Counted from the stretch's first letter, positions 15,855-28,904 are shown. The stretch: DNA of 64,000 nucleotides from Planctomycetota bacterium (GCA_027063065.1 JAMOSO010000012.1:6623-70622), one strand, 5' to 3'. The notes: generated from the sequence alone by a model not told the origin. Made by a program: numbers and translations.

Positions 15855-17678
15855 ATGCGTAAATTATTATTATGCTTATGTGTGGTAATTAATATCTGTG
15901 TTTGTGATTTTGTATATGCTATAAATCATAAAGTTTCGGTGCAGTTATTATGGAAACATCAATTTGAATTTGCGGGCATTTATGTAGCAAAAAATAAAGG
16001 TTTTTATCAAGAAGCTAATTTAGATGTGGATATAATACCTTTTGATGCCAATAGTGATATGGTGCAAAATGTATTGCAGCAAAAAATCACATTTGGCATA
16101 GGGTATCCCAGTATTATTTTACATGGCAATGATGTTGTTTTATTAAATGCTTTTTTTCAAAGCTCACCGCATATAATTGTTACGACAAATCCAAACATAA
16201 AAAACATTAAAGATTTTAAAAATAAAACTATTATGATTAATATGGATGCTGTTAAAATTGCTGCATTTGCAGGAATGTTATCCTCTGGAGGTATAACATT
16301 TGCTGATTTAAAAAAAGTTAAGCATCAATATAATTTAGATAGCATTATACATCATAAGGTAGATTTGATGCCTATGTATATGTCTAATGAGTTATACCTA
16401 TTAGATAAAAAAAACATATATTATAAAATTTTTGATCCACGTGATTTTGGTTTTGATTTTTATACGGATATTTTATTTACATCGCTTAATTTTGTCAAAC
16501 AGCACCCAAAAGAAGTCGCCGCATTTCAGAAAGCCACCATTAAAGGATGGTTATGGGCTTTTGAACATATTGAAGAATCTGTAGATTTAATTTTAAAATA
16601 TTATAATACCTCAAAAACTAAGGATGCATTATTGCATGAAGCACATGTGTTAAAAAATTTAGCCTTTTATAAGACAGAGGTTTTTGGACAGATTAAAGCT
16701 AGTAAACTCAAAGAAATTTATAATACATATTATATGCTAGATATAGTTAAAAAAGATTTAAATGTTCAAAAATTAATATTTGGTTTTGTATATCAAGAGC
16801 CAATAATACCTATCCCACAGCATATTGAGTATAATGTTCAAAAGGCCAAATTAGGTAAAAATTTATTTTTTGATACACGATTAAGTGCCGATAATACGGT
16901 TAGTTGTGCTACTTGTCATGTTATTGAAGAGGGTGGAGATGATAATGCTCAATTTTCTACTGGTATAAAAGGTAGTTTAGGCCATATCAATTCGCCAACA
17001 GTATTAAACGCTAGATACAATATAGCGCAATTTTGGGATGGCAGAGCAAAAGACTTAAAAGAACAGGTTAAAGGACCAATAGAAAACCCTGTAGAAATGG
17101 GACATTCTTTAGAAGGCGTCGAACAGGTTTTAAAACGTGACCATAAATTACTTAATGAATTTAACCATATATATACTACAGATTTGACACAAGAGAATAT
17201 TATGGATGCCATAGCTGAGTTTGAAAAAACTTTAATTACACCTAATTGTCAATTTGATAAATATTTACGCGGTGACAAAACTGCTATTACAAAATATGCC
17301 CAAGATGGTTATAACTTATTTAAAAAATACGGTTGTATTAATTGTCATAATGGGATTAATATAGGTGGTAATTTATTTCAAAAAGTTGGTATTTATCCTA
17401 AGTTTTCAACAGAAGTACATAATTTAGGTATGACATCATTGGCTGGAAATCTGGTTGATAAGTTTTATTTTAAAGTTCCTTCTTTAAGAAATATTTGTAA
17501 AACAGCACCTTATTTTCATACAGGTGATATTAATAGTTTAGAACGAGCAGTAAAAATTATTAGTTATATGCAATTAGGAATAGTTTTGAGTCAAAGGGAT
17601 ACTGATAAAATAATGAGTTTTTTGCAATCGTTAGATGGTGAATATCCTGAATTTATGAAAGCTCAAACATGCGAATAA
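15855..17678 (+). CDS. NMT1/THI5-like binding domain fused to di-heme cytochrome c peroxidase
   Basis: A 607-aa exported protein with a signal peptide ending near FVYA. Residues about 25-300 are an NMT1/THI5-like periplasmic substrate-binding domain (VQLLWKHQFEFAGIYVAKNKGFY, KTIMINMDA, ATIKGWLWAF). Residues about 315-600 are a MauG/CcpA di-heme peroxidase: CATCH at 351-355 and CINCH at 494-498, NSPTVLNARYNIAQFWDGRA, GPIENPVEMG and KVPSLRNICKTAPYFHTG. It should bind a small ligand and two c-type haems in the periplasm. GGGAGGAAG precedes the start. Its 3' end overlaps the kinase gene by 10 bp, so the pair is probably one sensing unit. The fusion is not one I recall as common. Confidence 0.88.
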   Translation: MRKLLLCLCVVINICVCDFVYAINHKVSVQLLWKHQFEFAGIYVAKNKGFYQEANLDVDIIPFDANSDMVQNVLQQKITFGIGYPSIILHGNDVVLLNAFFQSSPHIIVTTNPNIKNIKDFKNKTIMINMDAVKIAAFAGMLSSGGITFADLKKVKHQYNLDSIIHHKVDLMPMYMSNELYLLDKKNIYYKIFDPRDFGFDFYTDILFTSLNFVKQHPKEVAAFQKATIKGWLWAFEHIEESVDLILKYYNTSKTKDALLHEAHVLKNLAFYKTEVFGQIKASKLKEIYNTYYMLDIVKKDLNVQKLIFGFVYQEPIIPIPQHIEYNVQKAKLGKNLFFDTRLSADNTVSCATCHVIEEGGDDNAQFSTGIKGSLGHINSPTVLNARYNIAQFWDGRAKDLKEQVKGPIENPVEMGHSLEGVEQVLKRDHKLLNEFNHIYTTDLTQENIMDAIAEFEKTLITPNCQFDKYLRGDKTAITKYAQDGYNLFKKYGCINCHNGINIGGNLFQKVGIYPKFSTEVHNLGMTSLAGNLVDKFYFKVPSLRNICKTAPYFHTGDINSLERAVKIISYMQLGIVLSQRDTDKIMSFLQSLDGEYPEFMKAQTCE

Positions 17679-20011
17679 TATTATTAATACTTGTATCTAT
17701 TTGTGCAGGTTGTACAAGTACTAATGTTGATTTGGAGTCTCTTCAAGAAAAGTTATTAATTGAAAATCAATATATTGACAATATCGCTAGTGATATATTG
17801 TGTATAGAAAATTTGGACAAAATTAATGCTCGTATTAGTAAAATAGAGTCTATTTTAGACGATCCAAGCTTAGCTGAGATTAAAAATTTTGAACAATTAA
17901 AAAAAGAATTTAAGTTAAAAATAAAATTATTACAAAGAATCATTTCTTATGGTGCTATATGTTGTAATTCTTTAGATTATGTTCGTTTACATAAAAATGA
18001 TAGCACTTATCGAATCATAAATATTAAAAGTGTAAATATTGATAATGAATTAACAAAGTTATATAAATTACCTTATAATACTATTAATAGTAATATGTTG
18101 CATAAACATTACATTATCTTATTAAAGCATTATAAAGACTATAAATATTTGTTAAATAAATCTAATAAGCTAGATATTAAAAGTTTAATATATAAACTAC
18201 ATTATCCAAATCCAAATTATTCTTTTATATATACTATTTGTATAATTGTTTTTTTATTAGCTATTATCATATTTGTTTTATATAAAATAAATCGTAGCAA
18301 TATGCGATGTGCAGTAATTTTATTAATTAGTTTTTTACTATTAATTTTTATTGTTTATCACAGTTTAAAATATAACTATCACCAAAGAGAGCTCGTATAT
18401 AAGCAACGTTATTTAGATAATGCCTTAAATAATTGTAAAGTTATAGAAAATACTAATAAGATTATGGCACAATTAATTTTTGATGGTTATATCAATAAGC
18501 CAATTATTAAACAATTATTTAAAAAACAGGATAGATTAGGGCTTTATAATTATTTAAAAAGTGATTATGAGAAATTAAAAAATAAATATTCTATTTTTGT
18601 TATACAGTTCCACTTGCGAGATACTACAAGTTTTTTAAGAATGAATGATCCAGGTAGATTTGGCGATCAATTAGGTAATATTAGGGAAAGTGTTAATTAT
18701 GTTAATAATACTTTTAAAACTTATTCTGGTTATGAAGTTGGTAGAATAAAAGGCGCTTTTAGAAATGTATTTGCGCTTACTGACAATAAAGATTGTTTAG
18801 GCAGTGTAGAAATTAGTTTTTCGGTTAATTTTTTTATTCGCCAATATTTAAGCAATCATAAAGATACAAAAATTAATTTTTTAATTAATGGCAATAACTT
18901 ATTACCCTCTGTCAAAAATTATTTTAAACCATCATCAATTGATGGTTTCTTTTATGATAAATCAGTTTTAAATGATTCACAGGATAAAAATGTTCTACAA
19001 ACAAATAAACATAAAAGACAGGAGAACTTAAAATTAATTTCTAAAAAAATTAAACTAGGCAAACCTTTTGTTGTTTATTTTTCAAACGTACAAGAATTAG
19101 TTGCTATTATTCCTATTAAAGACAAATTTACAAATCAGGTAGTATCTGTAATACAGATAGACAATATAGATAAAGAAATTGGTATTTTAAAACAGGAATT
19201 TTATAGGATGTTATTGGTTGTAATTTCAGCAATTTTTATTTTATTTTTATTTATTTATAAACAAATTGTAGCTAAATATAATTTAGAGATTAAAATTGAT
19301 AAAGCTTTGTATGAAAACACTAAACATTTGCAGGCTTTACAGCATCAGTCAAAATTGGCGCAAATGGGCGAAATGATAGGTGCAATTGCACATCAATGGC
19401 GACAACCTTTAAATGCCATTAGCACATCTATTCAAAATTTAAAATATGATTATCAAGATGGCTATTTACAAGATAAAAAATTTATTCATAAATTTATCGA
19501 GACAAATAAAACGACAATTAAATTTATGAGTAAAACAATAGATGATTTTAGAAGTTTTTTTAGGGTAGATAAACAAAAGTATCATTTTCAAATTAAAGAA
19601 GCTACACAATCTGTGATTAATATGCAATCGACACAGTTGTCTAATAATGGTATTATAATTAGTTTAGATGGGGATGACTTTAGTTTTTATGGTTTTCCGG
19701 GAGAGTATCAACAAGTTATATTAAATATAATTAATAACGCCAAGGACGCTTTAATAGATAAAACAACAGCTAGGTTATTAATTAAGATTACTATACAAGA
19801 CAAGAAAATTATGATTAAAGATAATGCCGGAGGTATACCTAAGCATATTATTAATAGAATATTTGAGCCTTATTTTACAACTAAAGAACAAGGAAAAGGC
19901 ACAGGTATGGGCTTATATATGTCTAAAATGATAGTAGAAGATAATATGGGTGGTAAATTAACAGTGTATAATGAACAAGACGGGGCGTGTTTTTGTATAG
20001 ATTTTTCTTAA
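17669..20011 (+). CDS. Membrane sensor histidine kinase with Cache-type periplasmic domain
   Basis: A 780-aa kinase. The N-terminus has a lipoprotein-like signal (ISICAGC region, Cys near 15) and an extracytoplasmic helical part to about 185. Two membrane segments (about 190-210 and 213-235) then precede a second extracytoplasmic domain resembling dCache_3 (FVIQFHLRDTTSFLRMNDPG, FGDQLGNIRESV). A third membrane segment near 515-535 leads to the kinase core: H575 in IAHQWRQPLNAIS, NIINNAKDAL, KDNAGGIP and GKGTGMGLYMS. The HQWRQPLN box is typical of Campylobacterota and some Deltaproteobacteria-type kinases. Overlap with the peroxidase fusion and the GGDEF regulator two genes upstream suggest a cognate set. 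Confidence 0.88.
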   Translation: MRIILLILVSICAGCTSTNVDLESLQEKLLIENQYIDNIASDILCIENLDKINARISKIESILDDPSLAEIKNFEQLKKEFKLKIKLLQRIISYGAICCNSLDYVRLHKNDSTYRIINIKSVNIDNELTKLYKLPYNTINSNMLHKHYIILLKHYKDYKYLLNKSNKLDIKSLIYKLHYPNPNYSFIYTICIIVFLLAIIIFVLYKINRSNMRCAVILLISFLLLIFIVYHSLKYNYHQRELVYKQRYLDNALNNCKVIENTNKIMAQLIFDGYINKPIIKQLFKKQDRLGLYNYLKSDYEKLKNKYSIFVIQFHLRDTTSFLRMNDPGRFGDQLGNIRESVNYVNNTFKTYSGYEVGRIKGAFRNVFALTDNKDCLGSVEISFSVNFFIRQYLSNHKDTKINFLINGNNLLPSVKNYFKPSSIDGFFYDKSVLNDSQDKNVLQTNKHKRQENLKLISKKIKLGKPFVVYFSNVQELVAIIPIKDKFTNQVVSVIQIDNIDKEIGILKQEFYRMLLVVISAIFILFLFIYKQIVAKYNLEIKIDKALYENTKHLQALQHQSKLAQMGEMIGAIAHQWRQPLNAISTSIQNLKYDYQDGYLQDKKFIHKFIETNKTTIKFMSKTIDDFRSFFRVDKQKYHFQIKEATQSVINMQSTQLSNNGIIISLDGDDFSFYGFPGEYQQVILNIINNAKDALIDKTTARLLIKITIQDKKIMIKDNAGGIPKHIINRIFEPYFTTKEQGKGTGMGLYMSKMIVEDNMGGKLTVYNEQDGACFCIDFS

Positions 20012-20021
20012 TTGTATCATA

Positions 20022-20051
20022 TTGACTAAATGATAGGTCTAAGATTACAAT
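20022..20051 (+). promoter_or_regulatory. Promoter of the thiC operon
   Basis: TTGACT (20022-20027), an 18-nt spacer, then TACAAT (20046-20051). The 66-bp gap has no room for, and no motifs of, a TPP riboswitch. Confidence 0.45.
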
Positions 20052-20077
20052 AAAGGTTTTTAATAATTGAGTAATCT

Positions 20078-23517
<3,440 letters not shown>

Positions 23518-23526
23518 AGGTAGAAA

Positions 23527-24801
23527 ATGCTTACAGAAAAAAAAATATTAGATGCGCTTAGTTCTATAATTGATCCTGATTTAAACAAGGATATTGTTAG
23601 CTTGGGTTTTATTAAAAATTTAAAAATAGATAATGCTCATGTCAGTTTTGATATTGAATTGACTACTCCAGCTTGTCCTATTAAAGATAAATTTAAAACC
23701 GATGCTCAAAATTGTGTCAAGGCTGTCGCAGGAGTGCAATCGGTTGAAGTAACAATGACCGCTATTAAAAAAAAGTTAAATGATAGTCGTACAAGTGGAT
23801 TATCCGATGTAGGTTCTATTATTGCCATTTCATCTTGTAAAGGTGGCGTGGGCAAATCGACCATAGCTGCTATGGTGGCTAGGGAGTTAGCGTCCCAAGG
23901 TCATAGGGTAGGTTTGTTAGATGCTGATGTACATGGGCCTTCGGTACCAACTTTGTTTAATAAACGATGTGATGGGGTTCGCGTAACGGAGGACAAGTTT
24001 TTTGTGCCAGTAAAAGCTGAAGGCTTGCAGTTGATGAGCTTTGGTTTTTTATCTGGTGATGCTCCAGCGGTTATGCGTGGGCCTATGGTTGGTAGTTATA
24101 TGCAACAGATGTTGCATAATGTTGCATGGGGTGAATTGGATTATTTGATAATTGATATGCCTCCTGGAACAAGCGATATTATGTTGACTATTACTCAGCA
24201 AATCCAAATTGATGGGGCGGTTATTGTAACTACGCCACATAGTTTGTCTTTGACAGATGTCGGCAAGGGCATTATTAGTTTTGATAGGGTTAATGTGCCT
24301 TGTTTAGGTGTTATAGAAAATATGTCTTACTATGTTTGTGATGGTTGTAATAAAAAACACTATATTTTTGGTAAAGCTGGCGCAAAACAAATACAGGAGA
24401 GATTTGGCTTAGATATTTTAGCAGAGTTGCCAATAAGTGATGATTTGGGTAATAAACCTAAGGAGATTGTTGGTGAAATTATCAAAGCTGTCGGCAAGCA
24501 GATGTTATCATCTGATAAAACCCCAGAGTTGAGTTTTGATGAGCAATATATAAGTTTAAAATGGTCAAGTGGCAAAGTAATAAAAGTGGCTAATCACGAT
24601 TTACGTGTAGCTTGTCAATGTGCGACTTGCGTAGATGAAATGACAGGCAATGCTATTTTAGACCCGACAACTGTACCTATTGATGTTAAGGCGGAAGAAG
24701 TAAAAATTATAGGTAATTATGCCCTACAAGTAGCTTGGAGTGATGGCCATAATACGGGATTATTTCCATTTAAACGTATTAGGCAATTGGCAGTAAAATA
24801 A
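23527..24801 (+). CDS. mrp: Mrp/ApbC-type Fe-S carrier ATPase with MIP18 and DUF971 domains
   Basis: A 424-aa P-loop protein in the NBP35/ApbC family that loads Fe-S clusters onto targets. The N-terminal 90 residues are MIP18/DUF59 (IIDPDLNKDIVSLGFI, TTPACPIKD). The ATPase follows with SCKGGVGKST, DADVHGPSVP, MRGPMVG, DMPPGTSD and the cluster-binding CDGC. The last 85 residues are a DUF971 domain (ACQCATCVDEMTG, VAWSDGHNTGLFPF), a fusion I know from Planctomycetes-Verrucomicrobia relatives. With ThiC and the DUF1858 protein in the operon, Fe-S supply to ThiC is a reasonable role. Confidence 0.93.
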   Translation: MLTEKKILDALSSIIDPDLNKDIVSLGFIKNLKIDNAHVSFDIELTTPACPIKDKFKTDAQNCVKAVAGVQSVEVTMTAIKKKLNDSRTSGLSDVGSIIAISSCKGGVGKSTIAAMVARELASQGHRVGLLDADVHGPSVPTLFNKRCDGVRVTEDKFFVPVKAEGLQLMSFGFLSGDAPAVMRGPMVGSYMQQMLHNVAWGELDYLIIDMPPGTSDIMLTITQQIQIDGAVIVTTPHSLSLTDVGKGIISFDRVNVPCLGVIENMSYYVCDGCNKKHYIFGKAGAKQIQERFGLDILAELPISDDLGNKPKEIVGEIIKAVGKQMLSSDKTPELSFDEQYISLKWSSGKVIKVANHDLRVACQCATCVDEMTGNAILDPTTVPIDVKAEEVKIIGNYALQVAWSDGHNTGLFPFKRIRQLAVK

Positions 24802-25568
24802 TGAAGTACTTAATATCTTGGAATGTTAATGGCATTCGTGCGTGTTTAAAAAAGGGATTTGCCAATTGGTTGGTAGAAGCTGCACCAGATGTTTGTTGTT
24901 TACAAGAAACAAAAGTCTTGGAAGAACAGTTAGACTATGATGCCAAAAATCCAGAGGGGTATGTTAGTCATTGGATATCCGCCAAAAAAAAAGGTTATTC
25001 TGGTGTAAGCGCATATATTAAAAAGGGTTGCGAGCCTTTGGCAATTGGCAATTTAGGCATAGAAGAATTTGACGATGAAGGCAGGGTTATGATTTTGGAA
25101 TACCCCGCGTATAGTATTATAAATTGTTATTTTCCAAATTCCCAAAGCGAGGGTAAACGTTTGGATTATAAACTGGCATTTAATAATGCTGTTTTACAAA
25201 AATGTAACGAAATAGTATCTAATGGCAAAGGTGTTTTATTGTGTGGCGACTTAAATGTGGCGCATACCGAAATAGATTTAAAAAACCCAAAGACTAACCA
25301 TAAAAATCCTGGTTTTTTACCAGAAGAACGCCAGTGGATGACCAGTTTTTTAGAGGCTGGATATGTTGATACCTTTAGAATGTTTACCCCTGAAGCGGGG
25401 CATTATTCGTGGTGGAGTTATCGTTTTCAAGCACGTCAAAAAGACATAGGTTGGAGAATAGACTATTGGTGCGTCAATGATGGTTTTAAGCATAATGTAA
25501 AATCTGCTAAAATACTTAAAGAGGTAATTGGTTCAGATCATTGCCCTGTGACTATTCAAATTACTTAG
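24801..25568 (+). CDS. xth: Exodeoxyribonuclease III (AP endonuclease)
   Basis: A 255-aa exonuclease III-type enzyme acting on abasic sites and 3' blocks. The start LISWNVNGIRACLKKGF carries the metal Asn, LQETKV the metal Glu, LCGDLNVAH the catalytic Asp-Asn pair, and GSDHCPVTI the terminal Asp-His. WRIDYWCVN is the substrate loop. The length is standard. Its ATG overlaps the mrp stop by one base (TAATG). Confidence 0.95.
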   Translation: MKYLISWNVNGIRACLKKGFANWLVEAAPDVCCLQETKVLEEQLDYDAKNPEGYVSHWISAKKKGYSGVSAYIKKGCEPLAIGNLGIEEFDDEGRVMILEYPAYSIINCYFPNSQSEGKRLDYKLAFNNAVLQKCNEIVSNGKGVLLCGDLNVAHTEIDLKNPKTNHKNPGFLPEERQWMTSFLEAGYVDTFRMFTPEAGHYSWWSYRFQARQKDIGWRIDYWCVNDGFKHNVKSAKILKEVIGSDHCPVTIQIT

Positions 25569-25569
25569 A

Positions 25570-26421
25570 TTATTTGCTTTGCAATAAAATTTTGTGCTCA
25601 GTAATTTTAATTAAACGTTGTTTATATAATTTGCCAATTGCCATTTTATAGCGTTTTTTGCTTATGCCAAAATAATGTTTGATAGCACTAGGCGAGCTTT
25701 TGTCGGTTAGTGATAGTTCTCCTTGATTTTCTTTTAATGTGGTTAATATTTGGTTGGCAACATCATCTAATTGTTCGTACCCGCCTAGTTGTAAGCATAA
25801 ATCTATTTTATTGTCTTCACGAATTTTCTTTATAAAGCCAGTTAGTTTTTGTCCTATATGAATAGGGGTAAATATTTCATTGGTATATAGAACTCCGCGA
25901 TATCTGTTATCAAAGATGGCTTGATAGCCTAGACGTGTTTTGTGGTGAATTAATATATCGACTTCTTGGTTTTCTTGTAATTGACTATGATCTGTGCTGA
26001 TATATTTTTTGAGACGACTTGAACCCGCTATGCGGTTAGTGTCATCAATCATAATATAAACTGTATAGCTTTTACCTTCTTCCATTGGCACGCGTTGTTC
26101 ACCTAATGGGACAAATAAATCTTTGCTTAATCCCCAGTCCAAAAAAGCACCAATATCGGTGGAGGAAACAACTTTTAAATTGGCATATTCTCCAACTATT
26201 GCTAATGGGGTTTCAGTGGTTGCAACGGGACGGTCTTCTGAGTCAAGATATAAAAACACTTTTATCTCATCGTTAATTTTTAAATCATCAGTTGCATATT
26301 TCAAGGGTAATAAAATTTCACCAAGTTCGCCCGCATCTAAAAAAAAGCCAAAGTCTACTTCTCTATTGACGCGAAGGGTGGCATATTGACCTATTTCAGG
26401 AGGTAATGTTTCATTGTTCAT
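25570..26421 (-). CDS. cvfB: CvfB-like S1 RNA-binding protein
   Basis: A 283-aa protein built of S1-like OB folds and a C-terminal winged helix, the YitL/CvfB family. Landmarks: IGQYATLRVNREVDFGFFLDA, VGEYANLKVVSSTDIGAFLDWG, DILIHHKTRLGYQAIFDNRYRGVLY and the final SKKRYKMAIGKLYKQRLI. CvfB binds RNA and affects virulence gene expression in staphylococci; its role here is unknown. GAGGAAA lies 6 nt upstream of ATG 26421, so the longer frame from 26460 is rejected. It overlaps the upstream metallopeptidase gene by 11 bp. Confidence 0.88.
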   Translation of the reverse strand: MNNETLPPEIGQYATLRVNREVDFGFFLDAGELGEILLPLKYATDDLKINDEIKVFLYLDSEDRPVATTETPLAIVGEYANLKVVSSTDIGAFLDWGLSKDLFVPLGEQRVPMEEGKSYTVYIMIDDTNRIAGSSRLKKYISTDHSQLQENQEVDILIHHKTRLGYQAIFDNRYRGVLYTNEIFTPIHIGQKLTGFIKKIREDNKIDLCLQLGGYEQLDDVANQILTTLKENQGELSLTDKSSPSAIKHYFGISKKRYKMAIGKLYKQRLIKITEHKILLQSK

Positions 26422-27334
26422 CGATTGTTTCCTCAGTTTTAAATGTATTGATAACCTCAAGACGTATCTCAGATATATGTTTAGATACTTCTGTCCAAGG
26501 TAAATATGATAATTTGTCTATTTCATTGTCGGTTAATCTAAATAATACGGCATGGGTTTTTTTGCCAAAATCTTTTTGCAATTGTTGGTGAGCTTTTTGG
26601 TATTGTTGATGTAATTTATAATTGCGGATAATAAAAAATATTAACAGTAATATAAAAGGAGTTTTACCTAATATACTAATTATTAAGTTTGGAGAATATA
26701 TTATATCAGCTACTTGGGATAGTAGGCACAGTAAAATACCGCAAAAAAATAATAAGACATCAGTTGGCTTGCGGATGCTTGATCCCCACCATCGTCTAAA
26801 CTTACTTGAGCTAATATTATAGGCTAATAATTCTTCGTATTTGTGTGAATCGAGTGCCATACGGGCGATATGACAGCTTTCATGGGCAATAATTTCGGTT
26901 TTGGTATACATTAAAAACTTTTCTTTATGTTTAAATGAACTACGCAATTGAAAAAAAGAAAATTCGGCATCTGTTTGAATTATTCCATCATCATCTTTAA
27001 AACCGATAGCCATTCCGCCAAAAATAAAGGATAGACCTTTGTTGCAAAAAAAAGCAGGCACCCAAGGGGTTTGACAACAATATAAATCACTAATAGGTTT
27101 TTGGCACTGTGCTAGCTCTGTGTCATTTAAGCGCATACAAGGTTTATAAGATAAATCAAAAATATCAAATTGCCCTTTTGTATCAAATTGGCTTTGGATA
27201 TATTGGTTGAATTTAGTGTTAGATTGCCATCTATTTTGTAAATTTTCTAAGGAATCGTTAACCCCTAGAATAAATCCAAGAGAATCAAATTCAATGACGT
27301 TATTAGGTGGACTGGGACTATCTTCTAGAGGCAT
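26411..27334 (-). CDS. Putative membrane-bound zinc metallopeptidase
   Basis: A 307-aa protein I cannot place in a named family. Near residue 155 it has IIAHESCHIARMAL, an HExxH zinc motif, followed about 15 residues later by KYEELLAY, whose Glu could be the third ligand as in gluzincins. Two hydrophobic segments follow (PTDVLLFFCGILLCLL and ILGKTPFILLLIFFI), so the site would face the cytoplasm or membrane. A charged C-terminal tail ends the protein. It lies directly upstream of cvfB and probably shares its transcript. Confidence 0.6.
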   Translation of the reverse strand: MPLEDSPSPPNNVIEFDSLGFILGVNDSLENLQNRWQSNTKFNQYIQSQFDTKGQFDIFDLSYKPCMRLNDTELAQCQKPISDLYCCQTPWVPAFFCNKGLSFIFGGMAIGFKDDDGIIQTDAEFSFFQLRSSFKHKEKFLMYTKTEIIAHESCHIARMALDSHKYEELLAYNISSSKFRRWWGSSIRKPTDVLLFFCGILLCLLSQVADIIYSPNLIISILGKTPFILLLIFFIIRNYKLHQQYQKAHQQLQKDFGKKTHAVLFRLTDNEIDKLSYLPWTEVSKHISEIRLEVINTFKTEETIDEQ

Positions 27335-27423
27335 AATCTGACATAATAACTGATTAGAATAGTTTTGTCTCTTTGAAATTTCATAACTTATAATTATAGT
27401 GTTGTAAGGTAAAAAGGAAATAT

Positions 27424-27726
27424 ATGAAAAAATTAAATCCAGAAACTGATAATATGGATATGTTTTACAATTTAGCTCGTAAATTACGTCAAGATATTAG
27501 ATCTGGCGACGAAGATTTACAGAATGCAACAGCTCAAAGAATCCGTATAATACCAGGATGGCGCAGTTTAGATGATGCGGAGATTATCTCTACTGCTATC
27601 TCATTAAAAATGGGTAAATTAGTTATAGCTTTAGAACATGGTTTTGATTCTTGGGGAGAATTACGTACCTTTGTTGGTGAAAAGGAGTTAGAGCGCATGG
27701 AGCAAGAAAATTTGGAGGATAAATGA
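27424..27726 (+). CDS. Small protein with EHGFDSW motif
   Basis: A 100-aa protein, charged and probably helical. The segment LVIALEHGFDSWGELRTF resembles the A-EHGF-SW-L motif found beside ankyrin-like and other small repeat proteins. AAGGAAAT precedes the ATG and its stop overlaps the mltA start (ATGA), so it is a real gene coupled to mltA. Function unknown. Confidence 0.65.
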   Translation: MKKLNPETDNMDMFYNLARKLRQDIRSGDEDLQNATAQRIRIIPGWRSLDDAEIISTAISLKMGKLVIALEHGFDSWGELRTFVGEKELERMEQENLEDK

Positions 27727-28874
27727 ATAAATACCTCGTGATAGTATTGTTGGTATTACTTAGTGCTTGTAAGTCTAAACAGATAGATGTTGTTGGGCAG
27801 ATGGGTAAAGCTTCGTCATTGGCATTTGAACAAGTTGATTTTGCTCAGATTCCCGGTTGGCAAGCAGATACTTTAAAACCAGCCTTTAAAGCCTTTTTAA
27901 AAAGTATACCTAAAATTAAAAATAAACCAGATTGGCAATATGTATGTGCTACTGCTTTAAATGTAAATGCTGATAGGGAATATGAAGTACGCAGATTTTT
28001 TGAAAATAATTTTCAAGCTTTTGCCTTGATAGATAAAAATCAAAATAAAACAGGTATTATTACGGGTTATTATGAGCCATTATTACATGGTTCACGCACC
28101 AAGACAGCTTTGTATAAGTATCCTATTTATACAAAGCCCAAAGATTTAGTTAGTGTTAATTTAAGTAAAATATATCCAGATTTAAAACATTTACGATTAT
28201 GCGGACGTTTGTCAAACAATAAGCTTGTGCCGTATTATACCCGCTCTGAAATTGACAGTACTGACAACCCTTTAAAGGGCAATGAAATTTTTTGGGTAGA
28301 AAGTCGTATTAATCTTTATTTTTTGCATGTGCAGGGTTCGGGTCGTATACAATTAAATACGGGTGAGATAATCAAGGTTGGCTACAACGGTCAGAATGGC
28401 TATCCATATACTTCAATAGGTAAATTATTAGTAACATTGGGTGAAATTCCTGCCGAGGAAATATCTATGCAATCTATAAAAAAATGGTTTGCAAGTCATC
28501 CACAACGTTTTGAAGAGATTTGTTATGCAAATGATAGATATAATTTTTTTATGGAAATGCACAATGATTTTAGTGGTCCTATAGGCTCTTTAAATGTTCC
28601 CTTAACTCCTGGACGCAGTGTAGCTGTGGATAGAAAACATATTGAATTAGGAACGCCTGTTTTCTTATCTACACAGTATCCAGATACTAACAAACCATTT
28701 AGACATTTAGTTATGGCGCAGGATACAGGAGCCGCTATTGTTGGCAGAATTCGTGCAGATTTGTTTTGGGGATTTGGAGCAACCGCCCAACATAGAGCGG
28801 GTATGATGAAAGAAAATGGCGAGATGTGGGTTTTATTACCAAATGGTGTTTTGCCAGAAAATGATGATTTATAG
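27723..28874 (+). CDS. mltA: Membrane-bound lytic murein transglycosylase A
   Basis: A 383-aa lipoprotein (lipobox LLSAC) that cleaves peptidoglycan at the outer membrane. The MltA barrel shows TGYYEPLLHGSRTKT, the central domain VQGSGRIQLNTGE with KVGYNGQNGYPY, and the C-terminal 3D domain SVAVDRKHIELGTPVFL with the catalytic Asp region MAQDTGAAI and RADLFWGFG. GGAGG of the upstream gene serves as ribosome site. Confidence 0.95.
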   Translation: MNKYLVIVLLVLLSACKSKQIDVVGQMGKASSLAFEQVDFAQIPGWQADTLKPAFKAFLKSIPKIKNKPDWQYVCATALNVNADREYEVRRFFENNFQAFALIDKNQNKTGIITGYYEPLLHGSRTKTALYKYPIYTKPKDLVSVNLSKIYPDLKHLRLCGRLSNNKLVPYYTRSEIDSTDNPLKGNEIFWVESRINLYFLHVQGSGRIQLNTGEIIKVGYNGQNGYPYTSIGKLLVTLGEIPAEEISMQSIKKWFASHPQRFEEICYANDRYNFFMEMHNDFSGPIGSLNVPLTPGRSVAVDRKHIELGTPVFLSTQYPDTNKPFRHLVMAQDTGAAIVGRIRADLFWGFGATAQHRAGMMKENGEMWVLLPNGVLPENDDL

Positions 28875-28904
28875 TTAGTTATATTTATAAAAGGTTAAAA
28901 TTTA

